This document shows positions 42,831-52,294 of a stretch of DNA of 64,000 nucleotides, in pieces. A program made the translations under genes and the position numbers. The notes under the pieces were generated by a model, which searched no databases, was not told the DNA's origin, and worked only from the letters and a program-made list of their open reading frames with translations. The stretch spans positions 463,917 to 527,916 of the forward strand of contig NZ_JAPDPF010000003.1 in assembly GCF_026283925.1 (NCBI RefSeq), in the 5' to 3' direction. This DNA is from Dyella halodurans. Its GTDB lineage: Bacteria; Pseudomonadota; Gammaproteobacteria; Xanthomonadales; Rhodanobacteraceae. Each line of letters begins with the position of its first letter. Position 1 is the stretch's first letter.

Positions 42831-43814
42831 ATGTCCACTCGCATTTCCCGCCTACTTATCGTTGCGCTTTTCAGCGCATGCGCCGCCACCGGCGCGCTTG
42901 CTGCTGCCACCGGCAAGACCAAGGCCAAGTCGCCCGCCAAGCCCGCCGCATCGGCGGCACCCGCCCTGGTGTGGCGTGGTGACTACGCCACCGCACGCGG
43001 CGTCGTTGAAGACGTGGGCAAGGCCTGGGAAAAGAGCGGCAAGGGCCGCATCGAAATCCAGCCGTTCAACACGGCATCGGGCCTGGATGCCGTCGCCCAC
43101 GGCACGGCCGATATCGCCGGCAGCGCTCGCGGTAGCGCCGGCGGCACGGAAAGCGACCTGGTGTTCCTGCCGGTCGCCTACGACGCGCTGGTGATGATCA
43201 CCCATCCGTCGAACCAGGTAAGCAACCTCACCATTGCCCAGCTGCACCAGATCTACTTCGGCAAGATCACCAACTGGAAGGAAGTCGGCGGCAAGGACGC
43301 GCCGATCAACCTGTACGCAGTAGCCAGCCCGGGCGACGGTGTCGAGTACAGCCTGCGCCGCCTGATCTTCGGCCGTGGCAACCAGCCGGTCGCCGCGCCG
43401 CGCCTGTACGTGAACACGGCGAAGCTGGAAGAAGCCGTGACGCTCGACCCCAACGCGCTGGGTGTCACCACCCTGTCCGGCGTGGCCAGCAACAGCAAGG
43501 TGAAGATGGTCAGCGTCGACGGTACGCGTCCGAGCGTGGCGACGGTCACCAGCGGCAGCTACCTGCTGTACACCCCGCTGTACCTGGTCACCAACAAGAA
43601 CAACCCGAAGGCCGCGCAGATTGAAGCCTTCATGGAGTTCATCAAGACCGATGCAGTGAAGGCGCTTGCCCGCCAGCACCAACTGGTGCCGTACACCGAT
43701 GCACCGGCCCTGGCCGAGCAGGACAACGCACGTCGCGCCAAGATCCTGGCCGAGAACGGCATCAAGATGCCGGTCGAAGACCCGGCCTCGGTCTCGGGTG
43801 CCGCGCACCAGTGA
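42831..43814 (+). CDS. PstS-like periplasmic substrate-binding protein
   Basis: A 327-residue protein with signal peptide MSTRISRLLIVALFSACAAT ahead of GALA. The mature part has the phosphate-binding-protein plan: FNTASGLDAVAHGTADIAGS, then ARGSAGG, IAQLHQIYFGKITNWKEVGG and LYLVTNKNNPKAAQIEAFME. No pstCAB transporter genes are adjacent, so it may be a stand-alone binding or signalling protein. ATG 42831 is chosen because it precedes the signal peptide directly. It shares bases with the next gene. Confidence 0.8.
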   Translation: MSTRISRLLIVALFSACAATGALAAATGKTKAKSPAKPAASAAPALVWRGDYATARGVVEDVGKAWEKSGKGRIEIQPFNTASGLDAVAHGTADIAGSARGSAGGTESDLVFLPVAYDALVMITHPSNQVSNLTIAQLHQIYFGKITNWKEVGGKDAPINLYAVASPGDGVEYSLRRLIFGRGNQPVAAPRLYVNTAKLEEAVTLDPNALGVTTLSGVASNSKVKMVSVDGTRPSVATVTSGSYLLYTPLYLVTNKNNPKAAQIEAFMEFIKTDAVKALARQHQLVPYTDAPALAEQDNARRAKILAENGIKMPVEDPASVSGAAHQ

Positions 43815-44527
43815 TCAGCGAGGTCGAGCGCCACGTCCGCATTCGCGCCGTCACGCTCGATCTTGACGACACCTTGTGGCCGGTACTGCCGGCCCTGGAA
43901 CGCGCAGACCGCGATCTAGACGCGTATCTGCGCCAGCACTATCCCGACGTCGCACGCGCATGGCCGATTCCTGCCATGCGCGTGCTGCGTGCCGAGGTCG
44001 CCGCGGAACGCACCGACCTCGCCCACGATTTCACCGCGCAGCGCTACATCACCATGCAGCGCGCGTTCGCGGCCTGCGGCATCGAGCAGGCACCGCTGGA
44101 TACGTTGTGGGACATCTATTTCTCGGCGCGCAACAGCGTCGAGCTATACCCCGACAGCCTCCCTGCCCTGCAACGCATCGCCGAACGCTGGCCGGTGGCC
44201 AGCCTGACCAACGGCAACGCCGATCTCGAGCGCATCGGCATCCGCACCCACTTCGCCCACCACGTCAGCGCCCGCGACACCGGCGTGGCGAAACCCGATG
44301 CGCGCATCTTCATCGCCGCCGCCGAATGCCTGGGTGTGGCGCCCGCCGAGATCCTGCACGTGGGCGATGACCCGGAACTGGACGTGGTCGGCGCCCGCGA
44401 CGCCGGGCTACGCACGGCGTGGATCAACCGCGCGGGACATCCCTGGCCGGGTGCACTGGGTCGGGCGCCTGATCTGGACGTACGCGACATGGGCGCGCTG
44501 GCGGATTGGCTTGAGGGGCGGGGCTGA
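43811..44527 (+). CDS. HAD-superfamily hydrolase (subfamily IA)
   Basis: A 238-residue haloacid dehalogenase-like phosphatase. The start GTG at 43811 overlaps the end of the PstS-like gene. Motif I is AVTLDLDDTLWPV, the second conserved block is VASLTNGNADLERIGI, and motif IV is LHVGDDPELDVVGARDAGLR. A helical cap lies between motifs I and II. It is likely a small-molecule phosphatase; substrate unknown. Translational coupling to the PstS-like gene suggests joint expression. Confidence 0.88.
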   Translation: MISEVERHVRIRAVTLDLDDTLWPVLPALERADRDLDAYLRQHYPDVARAWPIPAMRVLRAEVAAERTDLAHDFTAQRYITMQRAFAACGIEQAPLDTLWDIYFSARNSVELYPDSLPALQRIAERWPVASLTNGNADLERIGIRTHFAHHVSARDTGVAKPDARIFIAAAECLGVAPAEILHVGDDPELDVVGARDAGLRTAWINRAGHPWPGALGRAPDLDVRDMGALADWLEGRG

Positions 44528-44576
44528 GCGACTACTCGTACGCTCTGCAGCCGGCTCGACTACGTCACTTTAGAAC

Positions 44577-44604
44577 CGTCATTCCGGCTTTCGCTGGGAT
44601 GACG
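44577..44604. repeat. R-family half repeat (copy 5)
   Basis: CGTCATTCCGGCTTTCGCTG followed by GGATGACG, a short imperfect hairpin between genes. Confidence 0.7.
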
Positions 44605-44705
44605 AGCGATGGGCGAGCGGGTGACCCAACCCCCAAAAGCGCGCATCATTAGCGCTTCGTACGCCGCCATCGCGGCCGGCTGCCCTACGCCGCGCAAGGA
44701 ACTCC

Positions 44706-46082
44706 ATGTCTGCTCTTATCGAACGCAAAACCGGCGACCGCCAAAGCATCGCCATCGAGACCACCGACGCTGCCCGTTTTGCCGCCAGTAAGCGCCGCCT
44801 CACCGCCGCGCAACGCCGCTGGCTGACCGACTGCGGCTTCGATGCCGCGCCGGGCACGTTTGCCCTGCTCGCCGATGAAGGCGGCAAGCTGGTACGCGTC
44901 CTCGTCGGCGTCGATGCCGGCGATGCACTGGGTTCGCTGGGCGGCTTGCCGCGCGTGCTGCCCGAGGCCACCTATCACCTGGCCGAGGAAGGCGTACTCA
45001 AGGACACCCTGCAGATCGCGCTGGGCTGGGCCCTGGGCGCCTACGAGTTCACCCGCTATCGCAAGGCCCGCCGTGCACCGGCGCGGCTCGCCATCGCCGC
45101 CGCTGAGCTGGACGTGCTGGCACCGCTGGTGGAAGCCACCGCGCAGGTGCGCGACCTGGTCAATACGCCGACCGAGGACATGGGCCCGAAGCACCTGGCC
45201 GACGCGGTGAAGCGACTGGGCAAGACGCACAAGGCCAAGGTGCGTGAATGGGTCGGCGACGAACTGCTCGATGCCAACTTCCCCACCATCCATGCCGTGG
45301 GCCGCGCCAGCCATCGCGCGCCGCGCCTGATCGAACTGAACTGGGGCAAGAGCAGCGACCCCAAGCTTGCCGTCATCGGCAAGGGCGTGTGCTTCGACAC
45401 CGGCGGCCTCGACCTGAAGCCGGCCGACGGCATGCGCTGGATGAAGAAGGACATGGGCGGTGCCGCCCACGCGATCGCCCTGGCCGGCCTGATCATGCAG
45501 GCCAAGCTGCCCGTGCGCCTGACCTTGCTGATTCCCGCCGTGGAGAACGCCGTGTCTGGCGCCGCCATGCGTCCAGGTGAAGTGATCACTACGCGTGCCG
45601 GGATCACCGTCGAGGTGGACAACACCGACGCCGAGGGCCGCCTGGTCCTGTGCGACGCGCTCACCTATGCAAGCGAACAAAACCCGGACCTGATCGTCGA
45701 CTTCGCCACGCTCACCGGTGCGGCACGCATCGCGCTCGGCCCCGACCTGCCGGCCCTGTTCTCAAACCAGGACGATGTCGCCGAACGCGTGTTGGCCGCC
45801 GGCCGTGCGGTGAACGATCCGCTGTGGCGACTGCCGCTGTGGCGTCCGTACCGCAAGATGCTCGAGTCGTATCTGGCCGACATGGCCAACTCCGGTGCGT
45901 CGCGCCATGCCGGCGCGATCACCGCGGCGCTATATCTCGAGCGCTTCGTGCCTGAGACCACGCCGTGGCTGCATCTGGATACGTATGCGTGGAACGATGC
46001 GGATCGCCCGGGTCGACCGCGGGGTGGCGAGGCCTTGGGCCTGCGCGCGTTCTTCGCGTTCCTGCAGCAGCGCTACGGCTAA
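44706..46082 (+). CDS. M17-family leucyl aminopeptidase
   Basis: A 458-residue cytosolic metallo-aminopeptidase. The two-metal site is seen in IGKGVCFDTGGLDLKPADGM, MKKDMGGAAHA and NTDAEGRLVLCDALTYA; these carry the Lys, Asp, Asp and Glu ligands and the catalytic Arg of the M17 family. It is shorter at the N-terminus than PepA, which fits the PepB-like group. It releases N-terminal residues from peptides during turnover. It is followed by a MITE-like repeat. Confidence 0.92.
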   Translation: MSALIERKTGDRQSIAIETTDAARFAASKRRLTAAQRRWLTDCGFDAAPGTFALLADEGGKLVRVLVGVDAGDALGSLGGLPRVLPEATYHLAEEGVLKDTLQIALGWALGAYEFTRYRKARRAPARLAIAAAELDVLAPLVEATAQVRDLVNTPTEDMGPKHLADAVKRLGKTHKAKVREWVGDELLDANFPTIHAVGRASHRAPRLIELNWGKSSDPKLAVIGKGVCFDTGGLDLKPADGMRWMKKDMGGAAHAIALAGLIMQAKLPVRLTLLIPAVENAVSGAAMRPGEVITTRAGITVEVDNTDAEGRLVLCDALTYASEQNPDLIVDFATLTGAARIALGPDLPALFSNQDDVAERVLAAGRAVNDPLWRLPLWRPYRKMLESYLADMANSGASRHAGAITAALYLERFVPETTPWLHLDTYAWNDADRPGRPRGGEALGLRAFFAFLQQRYG

Positions 46083-46099
46083 GCGTCGCCGCCCTGACT

Positions 46100-46474
46100 C
46101 CTTCTCCCCTCCGGGGAGAAGGCTGGGATGAGGGGCGGGTGCTCGCGATCACGCGACAACCGAGCGCCACGGCCAGCTTGCCGCTTACGCAGCGGGCGTT
46201 TCGACTGCCTGCCGGCAGCCGAGTCACTTTTCTTTTGCTGGCCCAAAAGAAAAGTAACCCAAAGAAAATGGCCTGAAGAGCTCATAGCATTGCGTCGGAT
46301 GCGAGCCTGACGGGTGTGGCCAGCCGGATAAGTGGCGGCCCATGGCCGCTACACAGCGGCTACACCGCAACGCGCCGTAGCGGAGAGGGCTTAAAGCGTG
46401 GGCTTGCCCTGCGGTTGTAGCGCTATCGCGAGCACCCGCCCCTCATCCCAACCTTCTCCCCGGAGGGGAGAAGG
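46100..46474. mobile_element. MITE-like element with 50-bp terminal inverted repeats
   Basis: The left end 46100-46149 (begins CCTTCTCCCCTCCGGGGAGA) and the right end 46425-46474 are inverted copies that differ at a single position. The 275-bp centre has no gene. It holds a 12-bp hairpin ACTTTTCTTTTG/CAAAAGAAAAGT at 46226-46255. No target duplication is obvious. Confidence 0.75.
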
Positions 46475-46497
46475 GGCAAGAGCTTCGGCGAACATCC

Positions 46498-46531
46498 ATG
46501 AAAAAGGGCGGTGCTTGCGCACCGCCCTTTT
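46498..46531 (-). terminator. Bidirectional terminator
   Basis: GGGCGGTGC, loop TTGC, GCACCGCCC, flanked by A- and T-runs on both sides. It lies 20 bp after the stop of the prc gene. Confidence 0.9.
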
Positions 46532-46550
46532 GGTTTTCCCGGCGAACTGA

Positions 46551-48806
46551 TCAGTGCGTCGTTGTGGACGGCGTGACTGGAGCCGGGGTCTGCGACACCG
46601 CGGCCGTCGAGCTGGTGTCGAACTTACCGCCGTAGGGCAGGACCTGCGCCGCCAGCTTGGAGTCCGCCTTGATCAGGCCCACCGCGTCGAACAGGATGTG
46701 CGCGGTTTCGTTCAACTGCGGATCGGGTGCCTTCTTGGCATCCGTCTCCTGCTTCAGCTCGCTCTTCAGGCTGCGCTCGTTGGCGTTGAGGCCGTCGTCG
46801 AGCGAGGCCTCGTCCTCAACGTCGGCATTGCCGTCGATCGCCTTGTGGCGCGCGCGGAAGTCGGCCTGGAGGGCGTCGAGTTCCTTGCGCTCCTGCTCGC
46901 GCTGGGCAAAGTTCAGCGAGATCGTGGTGCGGTCGCGCATCTTGCGGTACTGCGCCAGCTCGTCGAGCATCAGTTTCCACGCCGGCGCCTGGGCGACACG
47001 CGCGTCATGCTTGGCCTGCAGCGGGCTCAGGTAGGCCTTGAGGTCGGCCACCGGCTTGTAGTCGGCCTGCGCGATCTGCGTCCACTGCAGGGCGTTGTCG
47101 TAGGTCGACTCGCCGAAGTCCTTCTCGTCGCCGTTCTTCGGGAACTGGATGTCCGGCGTCACGCCCTTGAGCTGGGTGGAGCCGCCGTTGATGCGGAAGA
47201 ACTCCGCAATCGTCATCTTCAGCTCACCGAACTGCGGCTTTTCCTGGCCGGTGCGGGTGAAGCGGTCGAGGTCGACCAGGTTCTGCACGGTGCCCTTGCC
47301 GAAGGTCGGCTGGCCGATGATCAGGCCGCGGCCGTAGTCCTGGATGGCGGCAGCGAAGATTTCCGAGGCCGAGGCCGAACCACGGTTGACCAGCACGGCC
47401 ATCGGGCCGCTCCAGGACATGCCCGGGTCGTCGTCACCCTGCACTTCCACCTGGCCGCGCGCATCGCGCACCTGCACCACCGGACCCTTGTCGATGAACA
47501 GGCCGGTGAGTTCGTTGGCTTCGGCCAGTGAGCCGCCGCCGTTGTTGCGCAGGTCGACCACGACGGCTTCGACGCCGGCGGCCTTCAACTCGCCGAGCAG
47601 CTTGGCCACGTCGCGGGTCGCGCTCTTGAAGTTCTTGTCGCCTTCGCGGCGCGCACCGAAATCGGAGTAGAAGGTCGGCAGGTCGATCACGCCGATCTTG
47701 CGGCTGACATTGCCGTCCTTGACCTCGATGATCTTCTTCTTGGCGGCCTGCTCTTCGATGCTCACCTTCTGGCGCACCAGGGTGATCAGCTCGTGCTTGC
47801 CGTCCACGCCCGCGTCAGCCGGCAGGATCTCCAGCCGCACGGTGGTGTCCTTCTTGCCGCGGATGTGCTTGACCACGTCGTCCAGGCGCCAGCCGATCAC
47901 GTCGACCATCGGGCCACTGGTGCCTTCGCCGATCGCCAGGATGCGGTCGCCCACATGGACCTTGCCGGACTTGGCGGCCGGGCCGGCGGGCACGACTTCA
48001 CGGATGGCCGTGTATTCGTCGCGCGCCTGCAGCACCGCGCCGATGCCTTCCAGCGACAGCTTCATGGAGATGTCGAAATTCTCCGCCGCACGGGGGCCGA
48101 GGTAGTCGGTGTGCGGATCGGTGGATTCGGCATAGGCGTTCATGAAGGACTGGAACGCGTCTTCGCCGTCGAGCTGCTTCACGCGGTCGATGTAGCCGGC
48201 ATAGCGCTTGTCCAGCGTCTTGCGGATGTCGTCGTCGGTCTTGCCGGCGAGCTTCAGGCGCAGCCAGTCGTTCATGGTGCGCTGGCGCCACAGCGTATCC
48301 AGCTCGGCCTGGTCCTTCGGCCAGTCCGCCTTTTTGCGGTCGTAGTTGTAGCTTTCGTTCGCAGTGAAATCGAAGCCCTGCTTGAGCAGGCTGCGCGCAT
48401 AGGTCATGCGCTCGATCGCGCGCTGCACGTACAGGTTGAACATGGAGAACGGACCGGACAGGTCCTGGTTCCAGATCGAGCCGTCCAGCTGCGTCTTCAG
48501 CGGCGCGAACTTGGCCATGTCGGCCTGGGTGAAGAACACCTTCTCGCCGTCCAGGCTATCGACGTAGGCCTTGAAGATCTTCTGCGACATCGCCGCGTCG
48601 AGCGGCTGCGCGTCGTAGTGGAAGCGCGTCAGGAAGCGCGCCGACAGCTGCGCGGCCTGGGCCTCGGTAACGGTCGGCTTGAGCGGCAGGGTCGAGAACT
48701 TGCGCGGCGCGCTGTCGTCGGTGAGATCAGCAGCGGACTGCGCATGGACGCCGACACCGGTGACGGCAAGGGCAAGCAACAGGGCAAGCGATGGGCGCAG
48801 TTTCAT
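46551..48806 (-). CDS. prc: Carboxy-terminal processing protease (Tsp/Prc)
   Basis: A 751-residue periplasmic protease. A signal peptide (LALLLALAVTGVGVHA) leads to an N-terminal helical domain, a PDZ domain (about 240-320, GIGAVLQARDEYTAIREV) and an S41 protease domain with the Ser-Lys dyad in NRGSASASEIFAAA and TFGKGTVQ. The C-terminal DUF3340-like helical region matches E. coli Prc. It cleaves proteins at nonpolar C-termini, including PBP-related targets and envelope lipoproteins. It heads the minus-strand envelope cluster. Confidence 0.92.
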   Translation of the reverse strand: MKLRPSLALLLALAVTGVGVHAQSAADLTDDSAPRKFSTLPLKPTVTEAQAAQLSARFLTRFHYDAQPLDAAMSQKIFKAYVDSLDGEKVFFTQADMAKFAPLKTQLDGSIWNQDLSGPFSMFNLYVQRAIERMTYARSLLKQGFDFTANESYNYDRKKADWPKDQAELDTLWRQRTMNDWLRLKLAGKTDDDIRKTLDKRYAGYIDRVKQLDGEDAFQSFMNAYAESTDPHTDYLGPRAAENFDISMKLSLEGIGAVLQARDEYTAIREVVPAGPAAKSGKVHVGDRILAIGEGTSGPMVDVIGWRLDDVVKHIRGKKDTTVRLEILPADAGVDGKHELITLVRQKVSIEEQAAKKKIIEVKDGNVSRKIGVIDLPTFYSDFGARREGDKNFKSATRDVAKLLGELKAAGVEAVVVDLRNNGGGSLAEANELTGLFIDKGPVVQVRDARGQVEVQGDDDPGMSWSGPMAVLVNRGSASASEIFAAAIQDYGRGLIIGQPTFGKGTVQNLVDLDRFTRTGQEKPQFGELKMTIAEFFRINGGSTQLKGVTPDIQFPKNGDEKDFGESTYDNALQWTQIAQADYKPVADLKAYLSPLQAKHDARVAQAPAWKLMLDELAQYRKMRDRTTISLNFAQREQERKELDALQADFRARHKAIDGNADVEDEASLDDGLNANERSLKSELKQETDAKKAPDPQLNETAHILFDAVGLIKADSKLAAQVLPYGGKFDTSSTAAVSQTPAPVTPSTTTH

Positions 48807-48829
48807 AAAGTCTCTTTAGGCCTGCTCAG

Positions 48830-49840
48830 TCAGGCATGCTCGGTGACACCCGCGGCGTGAGCCTGCAGGTCAGCGTGATACGACGAGCGCACCAGCGGGC
48901 CGGAAGCAACGTGATGGAAACCCATCGCCTCACCGGCTTCGCGCAGCGCCTCGAACTCTTCTGGCGTCCAGTAACGGATCACCGGGTGATGATGCGGCGT
49001 GGGCTGCAGATACTGCCCGATCGTGATCATCTCGACGTCATGCGCACGCAGATCGCGCATGGTTTCCAATACCTGGTCCATGGTTTCGCCCAGGCCCAGC
49101 ATGATGCCGGACTTGGTCGGTACCTCCGGATGCTGCGCCTTGAAGCGCTTCAGCAGGTCCAGCGACCACTGGTAGTCGGCGCCCGGACGTACTTCGCGAT
49201 ACAGATGCGGCACGGTTTCGAGGTTGTGGTTGAACACGTCCGGCGGGAAGTCCTTGAGCACTTCCAGCGCGCGTTCCATGCGGCCCTTGCCGCGGAAGTC
49301 GGGCGTGAGGATCTCGATGCGGATGTTCGGGCTGGCGTGGCGCACCGCGCGGATGCAGGCGGCGAAATGCTCGGCGCCGCCGTCGCGCAGGTCGTCGCGA
49401 TCCACCGAGGTGATCACCACGTACTTCAGGCGCATGTCGCGGATGGTCTCGGCCAGGCGCGCCGGCTCCAGCGGATCGGGCGCGGCCGGACGGCCATGCG
49501 CCACGTCGCAGAACGAGCAACGACGCGTGCACACCTCACCGAGGATCATGAACGTGGCGGTGCCCTTGCTGAAGCACTCGTGGATGTTCGGGCAGCTGGC
49601 CTCTTCGCACACCGTGACCAGCGCGTTCTCGCGCAGGCGCGCCTTCAGCTGCTGCACGGCATTGCCCTGCGGCAGGCGCACGCGAATCCAGCTCGGCTTG
49701 CGCAGCGTCGGTACGGCCGTGTCGAAGCCTGCGCGGTTAAGCGCAATCTTGTCGTTACCTATCTGCTTATCGACGGCCGACGTGCCGGCGACAACGCTGA
49801 TCGGAATAACCTTGGGGGAGGAGGAGGACATTTCGCTCAT
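48830..49840 (-). CDS. lipA: Lipoyl synthase
   Basis: A 336-residue radical-SAM enzyme that inserts two sulfurs into octanoyl groups on lipoyl domains. It has the auxiliary cluster motif [12 protein letters not shown] and the SAM cluster motif CTRRCSFCD (CxxxCxxC). The ending has the conserved RSSY serine ligand ([12 protein letters not shown]). ATG 49840 lies just after the lipB stop (49851); a GTG at 49864 would overlap lipB. Operon with lipB. Confidence 0.95.
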   Translation of the reverse strand: MSEMSSSSPKVIPISVVAGTSAVDKQIGNDKIALNRAGFDTAVPTLRKPSWIRVRLPQGNAVQQLKARLRENALVTVCEEASCPNIHECFSKGTATFMILGEVCTRRCSFCDVAHGRPAAPDPLEPARLAETIRDMRLKYVVITSVDRDDLRDGGAEHFAACIRAVRHASPNIRIEILTPDFRGKGRMERALEVLKDFPPDVFNHNLETVPHLYREVRPGADYQWSLDLLKRFKAQHPEVPTKSGIMLGLGETMDQVLETMRDLRAHDVEMITIGQYLQPTPHHHPVIRYWTPEEFEALREAGEAMGFHHVASGPLVRSSYHADLQAHAAGVTEHA

Positions 49841-49850
49841 GTAGGCAAGC

Positions 49851-50519
49851 TCAGACCGCTGCACGAGCGGGGAGTTCAGGGAGAATGGGGGCGGCCTGTT
49901 CAGCGTCGAATCCGAACTGGCGGCAGAACTCTTCCACCAGGGCGTCTTCGACGTCGGCCAAGCGCGACGGACCGCCCAAGTCTAACACCTGGGTAACCGC
50001 CAAACCCTTGTAACCGCAAGGGTTGATGCGGTGGTACGGCTCCAGGTCCATTGACACATTGAAGGCCAGGCCGTGAAAACTGCAGCCGCGGCGCACGCGC
50101 AGGCCCAGGGCGGCGACCTTGGCGCCGGCCACGTAGACCCCGGGCGCGCCTTCCAGCCGTTCAGCGCCGATATTCCAATGCGCCAGCGTATCGATGATGG
50201 ATTGCTCGAGCTTGTTGACCAGCTCGCGCACGCTGACCCCGGCGCGACGCAGGTCGATCAGCGGATAACCCACGATCTGGCCCGGCCCGTGATAGGTCAC
50301 CTGGCCGCCACGATCCACCTGCACCACCGGGATATCGCCCGGCGCCAGCACGTGCTCGGCCTTGCCGGCCTGGCCCTGGGTGAACACCGGGTCGTGCTCG
50401 AGCAGCCACAGTTCGTCGGGCGTGTCGGGCCCCCGGTTGTTGGTGAAGTCACTCATCGCCTCCCACGTCGCCGCGTAGGGCTGACGACCGAGACGACGAA
50501 CTTTGAGCGGCAGGGACAT
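49851..50519 (-). CDS. lipB: Octanoyltransferase
   Basis: A 222-residue enzyme that transfers octanoyl from acyl carrier protein to lipoyl domains. The core has [20 protein letters not shown], the lysine in [20 protein letters not shown] and the catalytic cysteine in [17 protein letters not shown] 50519 is chosen because the upstream frame is Arg/Pro-rich and unlike the family. It is just upstream of lipA, to which it supplies octanoylated substrate. Confidence 0.94.
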   Translation of the reverse strand: MSLPLKVRRLGRQPYAATWEAMSDFTNNRGPDTPDELWLLEHDPVFTQGQAGKAEHVLAPGDIPVVQVDRGGQVTYHGPGQIVGYPLIDLRRAGVSVRELVNKLEQSIIDTLAHWNIGAERLEGAPGVYVAGAKVAALGLRVRRGCSFHGLAFNVSMDLEPYHRINPCGYKGLAVTQVLDLGGPSRLADVEDALVEEFCRQFGFDAEQAAPILPELPARAAV

Positions 50520-50692
50520 GGGGGACCTGAGGCGGCGGAAGACCTTGGGGAAGGTGCGGCCGGTTGGCGAGAAGCCAAGAGGGGGATGGGGGTGGGCAGT
50601 GGGGGCGCGACAACCGTTTGTTGCCGTACGTCGGTAGTGGGTGCCAAGACGCATGATCTCGCGCCCCCACTACCCGCCTCAAACCCCCGCTC

Positions 50693-50983
50693 TTACAGCG
50701 TGTAGCGGATATCCGGATCGGCCCGCAGCGCGGCATGCGCGGCGTCGTACTGCTCGCGCGTGTCGCAGCGGAAGCTCACCGTGACCGACAGGAAGTTGCC
50801 CTCCCGCGACTGGCGCTGCTTCACCGTCTCATGCAGCACGTGCAAGCCGATGCCTTCCAGGATCTGCGGCACGCGGGCCTGAAGGTCCACGCTGGCATTG
50901 CCCATGGCGGTGATTTCGAACTCGCCCGGAAACTGGAAACCCTGGCCTTCCTGGCGGGCCTCGATCGATTCGATATCGCGCAT
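50693..50983 (-). CDS. DUF493/YbeD-family protein
   Basis: A 96-residue small protein of the DUF493 (YbeD) family, with FQFPGEFEITAMGNASVDLQ and REGNFLSVTVSFRCDTREQY. It is conserved next to lipB and dacA in proteobacteria; a regulatory role in lipoate metabolism has been proposed but is not proven. GGAGG lies 8 bp before ATG 50983. Confidence 0.9.
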   Translation of the reverse strand: MRDIESIEARQEGQGFQFPGEFEITAMGNASVDLQARVPQILEGIGLHVLHETVKQRQSREGNFLSVTVSFRCDTREQYDAAHAALRADPDIRYTL

Positions 50984-50997
50984 CACCGTAGCCTCCG

Positions 50998-52227
50998 TTA
51001 CTTGGTCTCAGGCTTCTTGTCGCTGTGGAACCACAACATCATGCTGTCCCACAGGCGGGCGAAGAAGCCGCCCTGCGGGGCATCGGCCAGGGCGACCAGC
51101 GGCACGTTCTGCACCGGCTGACCGTCCAGCGTCAGGCGCAAGGTACCTACCTGCTGGCCCTTGGTGAACGGGGCGATCAGGGTGGCCGGAATATCCATGG
51201 TGGCCTTGAGCTTGTCGTAGTCGCCGCGCTTGACCGTGATCAGCACGTTGTCGGCCACGCCCAGCGGCAGCTCGTTGGCCTGGCCCTTCCACAGGCGCGG
51301 CGTGGCCAGCGGCTTGCTGGCGTCGTACAGCTTGTGGGTTTCGTAGAAGCGGAAGCCGTAGTTCATCAACGCCAGGGCGGAGTCGGCGCGGGCTTTCTCG
51401 TTGCTGGCGCCCATCACGATCGCGATCATGCGCGAATCGCCCTGCTTGGCCGAGGCGGCCAGGCAGTAGCCGGCAGCGGCGGTATGGCCGGTCTTGATGC
51501 CGTCAACGGTCTGGTCGCGCCACAGCAGCAGGTTGCGGTTGTGCTGCTTGATGCCGTTCCACTCGAAGTCCTTGATCGCCGAGATCGCATAGTCCTCGGG
51601 GAAATCGTGGATCAGCGCGCGCGACAGGATCGCGATGTCGCGGGCGGTGGTGTAGTGGTTGGCGATCGGGTAGCCCGACGCGTTCTGGAAGTTGGAGTTC
51701 ACCATGCCCAGCTGCTTGGCATAGGCATTCATCAGGTTGGCGAACGCAGGCTCGGAGCCGGCCGTGTGCTCGGCCAGCGCGATGGCGGCGTCGTTACCCG
51801 ACTGGATGATCATGCCGTACAGCAGGTCCTTCAGCGGCACCTGGCTGTTGAGCTTGAGGAAGCTGGTGGAGCCGTCGGTGGCCGCGCCACCGCCACGCCA
51901 GGCGTTTTCGCTGATGGTGACCGGATCGGTCATGTGGATCTTGCCGTTGCCGATTTCCGCCGACACCACGTAGTCGGTCATCACCTTGGTGATCGAGGCC
52001 GGCTCCAGGCGCACGTCCGGGTCCTTGGAGGCCAGCACCTGGCCGGTGGCGTAATCCATCAGCACCCAGCTCTTGCCGTCCACGTCCGGCGGCGGCGGCA
52101 CCGGCGCTTCCGGCACCACCGGGCGCGGCACCGGCGCGGGCTTGGGCGGGGTCTGCTGGGCGAAGGCGGTACCGACAACCAGGGCGGCGACGGCAAACGA
52201 GGTCAGGGTACGGCGAATCAGGCTCAT
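50998..52227 (-). CDS. dacA: D-alanyl-D-alanine carboxypeptidase (PBP5/6 family)
   Basis: A 409-residue penicillin-binding protein. A signal peptide (FAVAALVVGTAFA) precedes a Pro-rich stretch and the S11 peptidase domain: SxxK in PASITKVMTDY, SxN in IIQSGNDAAIAL and KTG in VDGIKTGHTAAAG. A C-terminal beta domain and an amphipathic end (ARLWDSMMLWFHSDKK) anchor it to the membrane. It trims D-Ala from peptidoglycan stem peptides. It is located between ybeD-like and rlpA. Confidence 0.94.
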   Translation of the reverse strand: MSLIRRTLTSFAVAALVVGTAFAQQTPPKPAPVPRPVVPEAPVPPPPDVDGKSWVLMDYATGQVLASKDPDVRLEPASITKVMTDYVVSAEIGNGKIHMTDPVTISENAWRGGGAATDGSTSFLKLNSQVPLKDLLYGMIIQSGNDAAIALAEHTAGSEPAFANLMNAYAKQLGMVNSNFQNASGYPIANHYTTARDIAILSRALIHDFPEDYAISAIKDFEWNGIKQHNRNLLLWRDQTVDGIKTGHTAAAGYCLAASAKQGDSRMIAIVMGASNEKARADSALALMNYGFRFYETHKLYDASKPLATPRLWKGQANELPLGVADNVLITVKRGDYDKLKATMDIPATLIAPFTKGQQVGTLRLTLDGQPVQNVPLVALADAPQGGFFARLWDSMMLWFHSDKKPETK

Positions 52228-52294
52228 CGTTCAGTTCAATCCAAGTGCTATATGGCAGCGGCTGAGACGCCGCAAAAATTCAAATTTCAATGCG

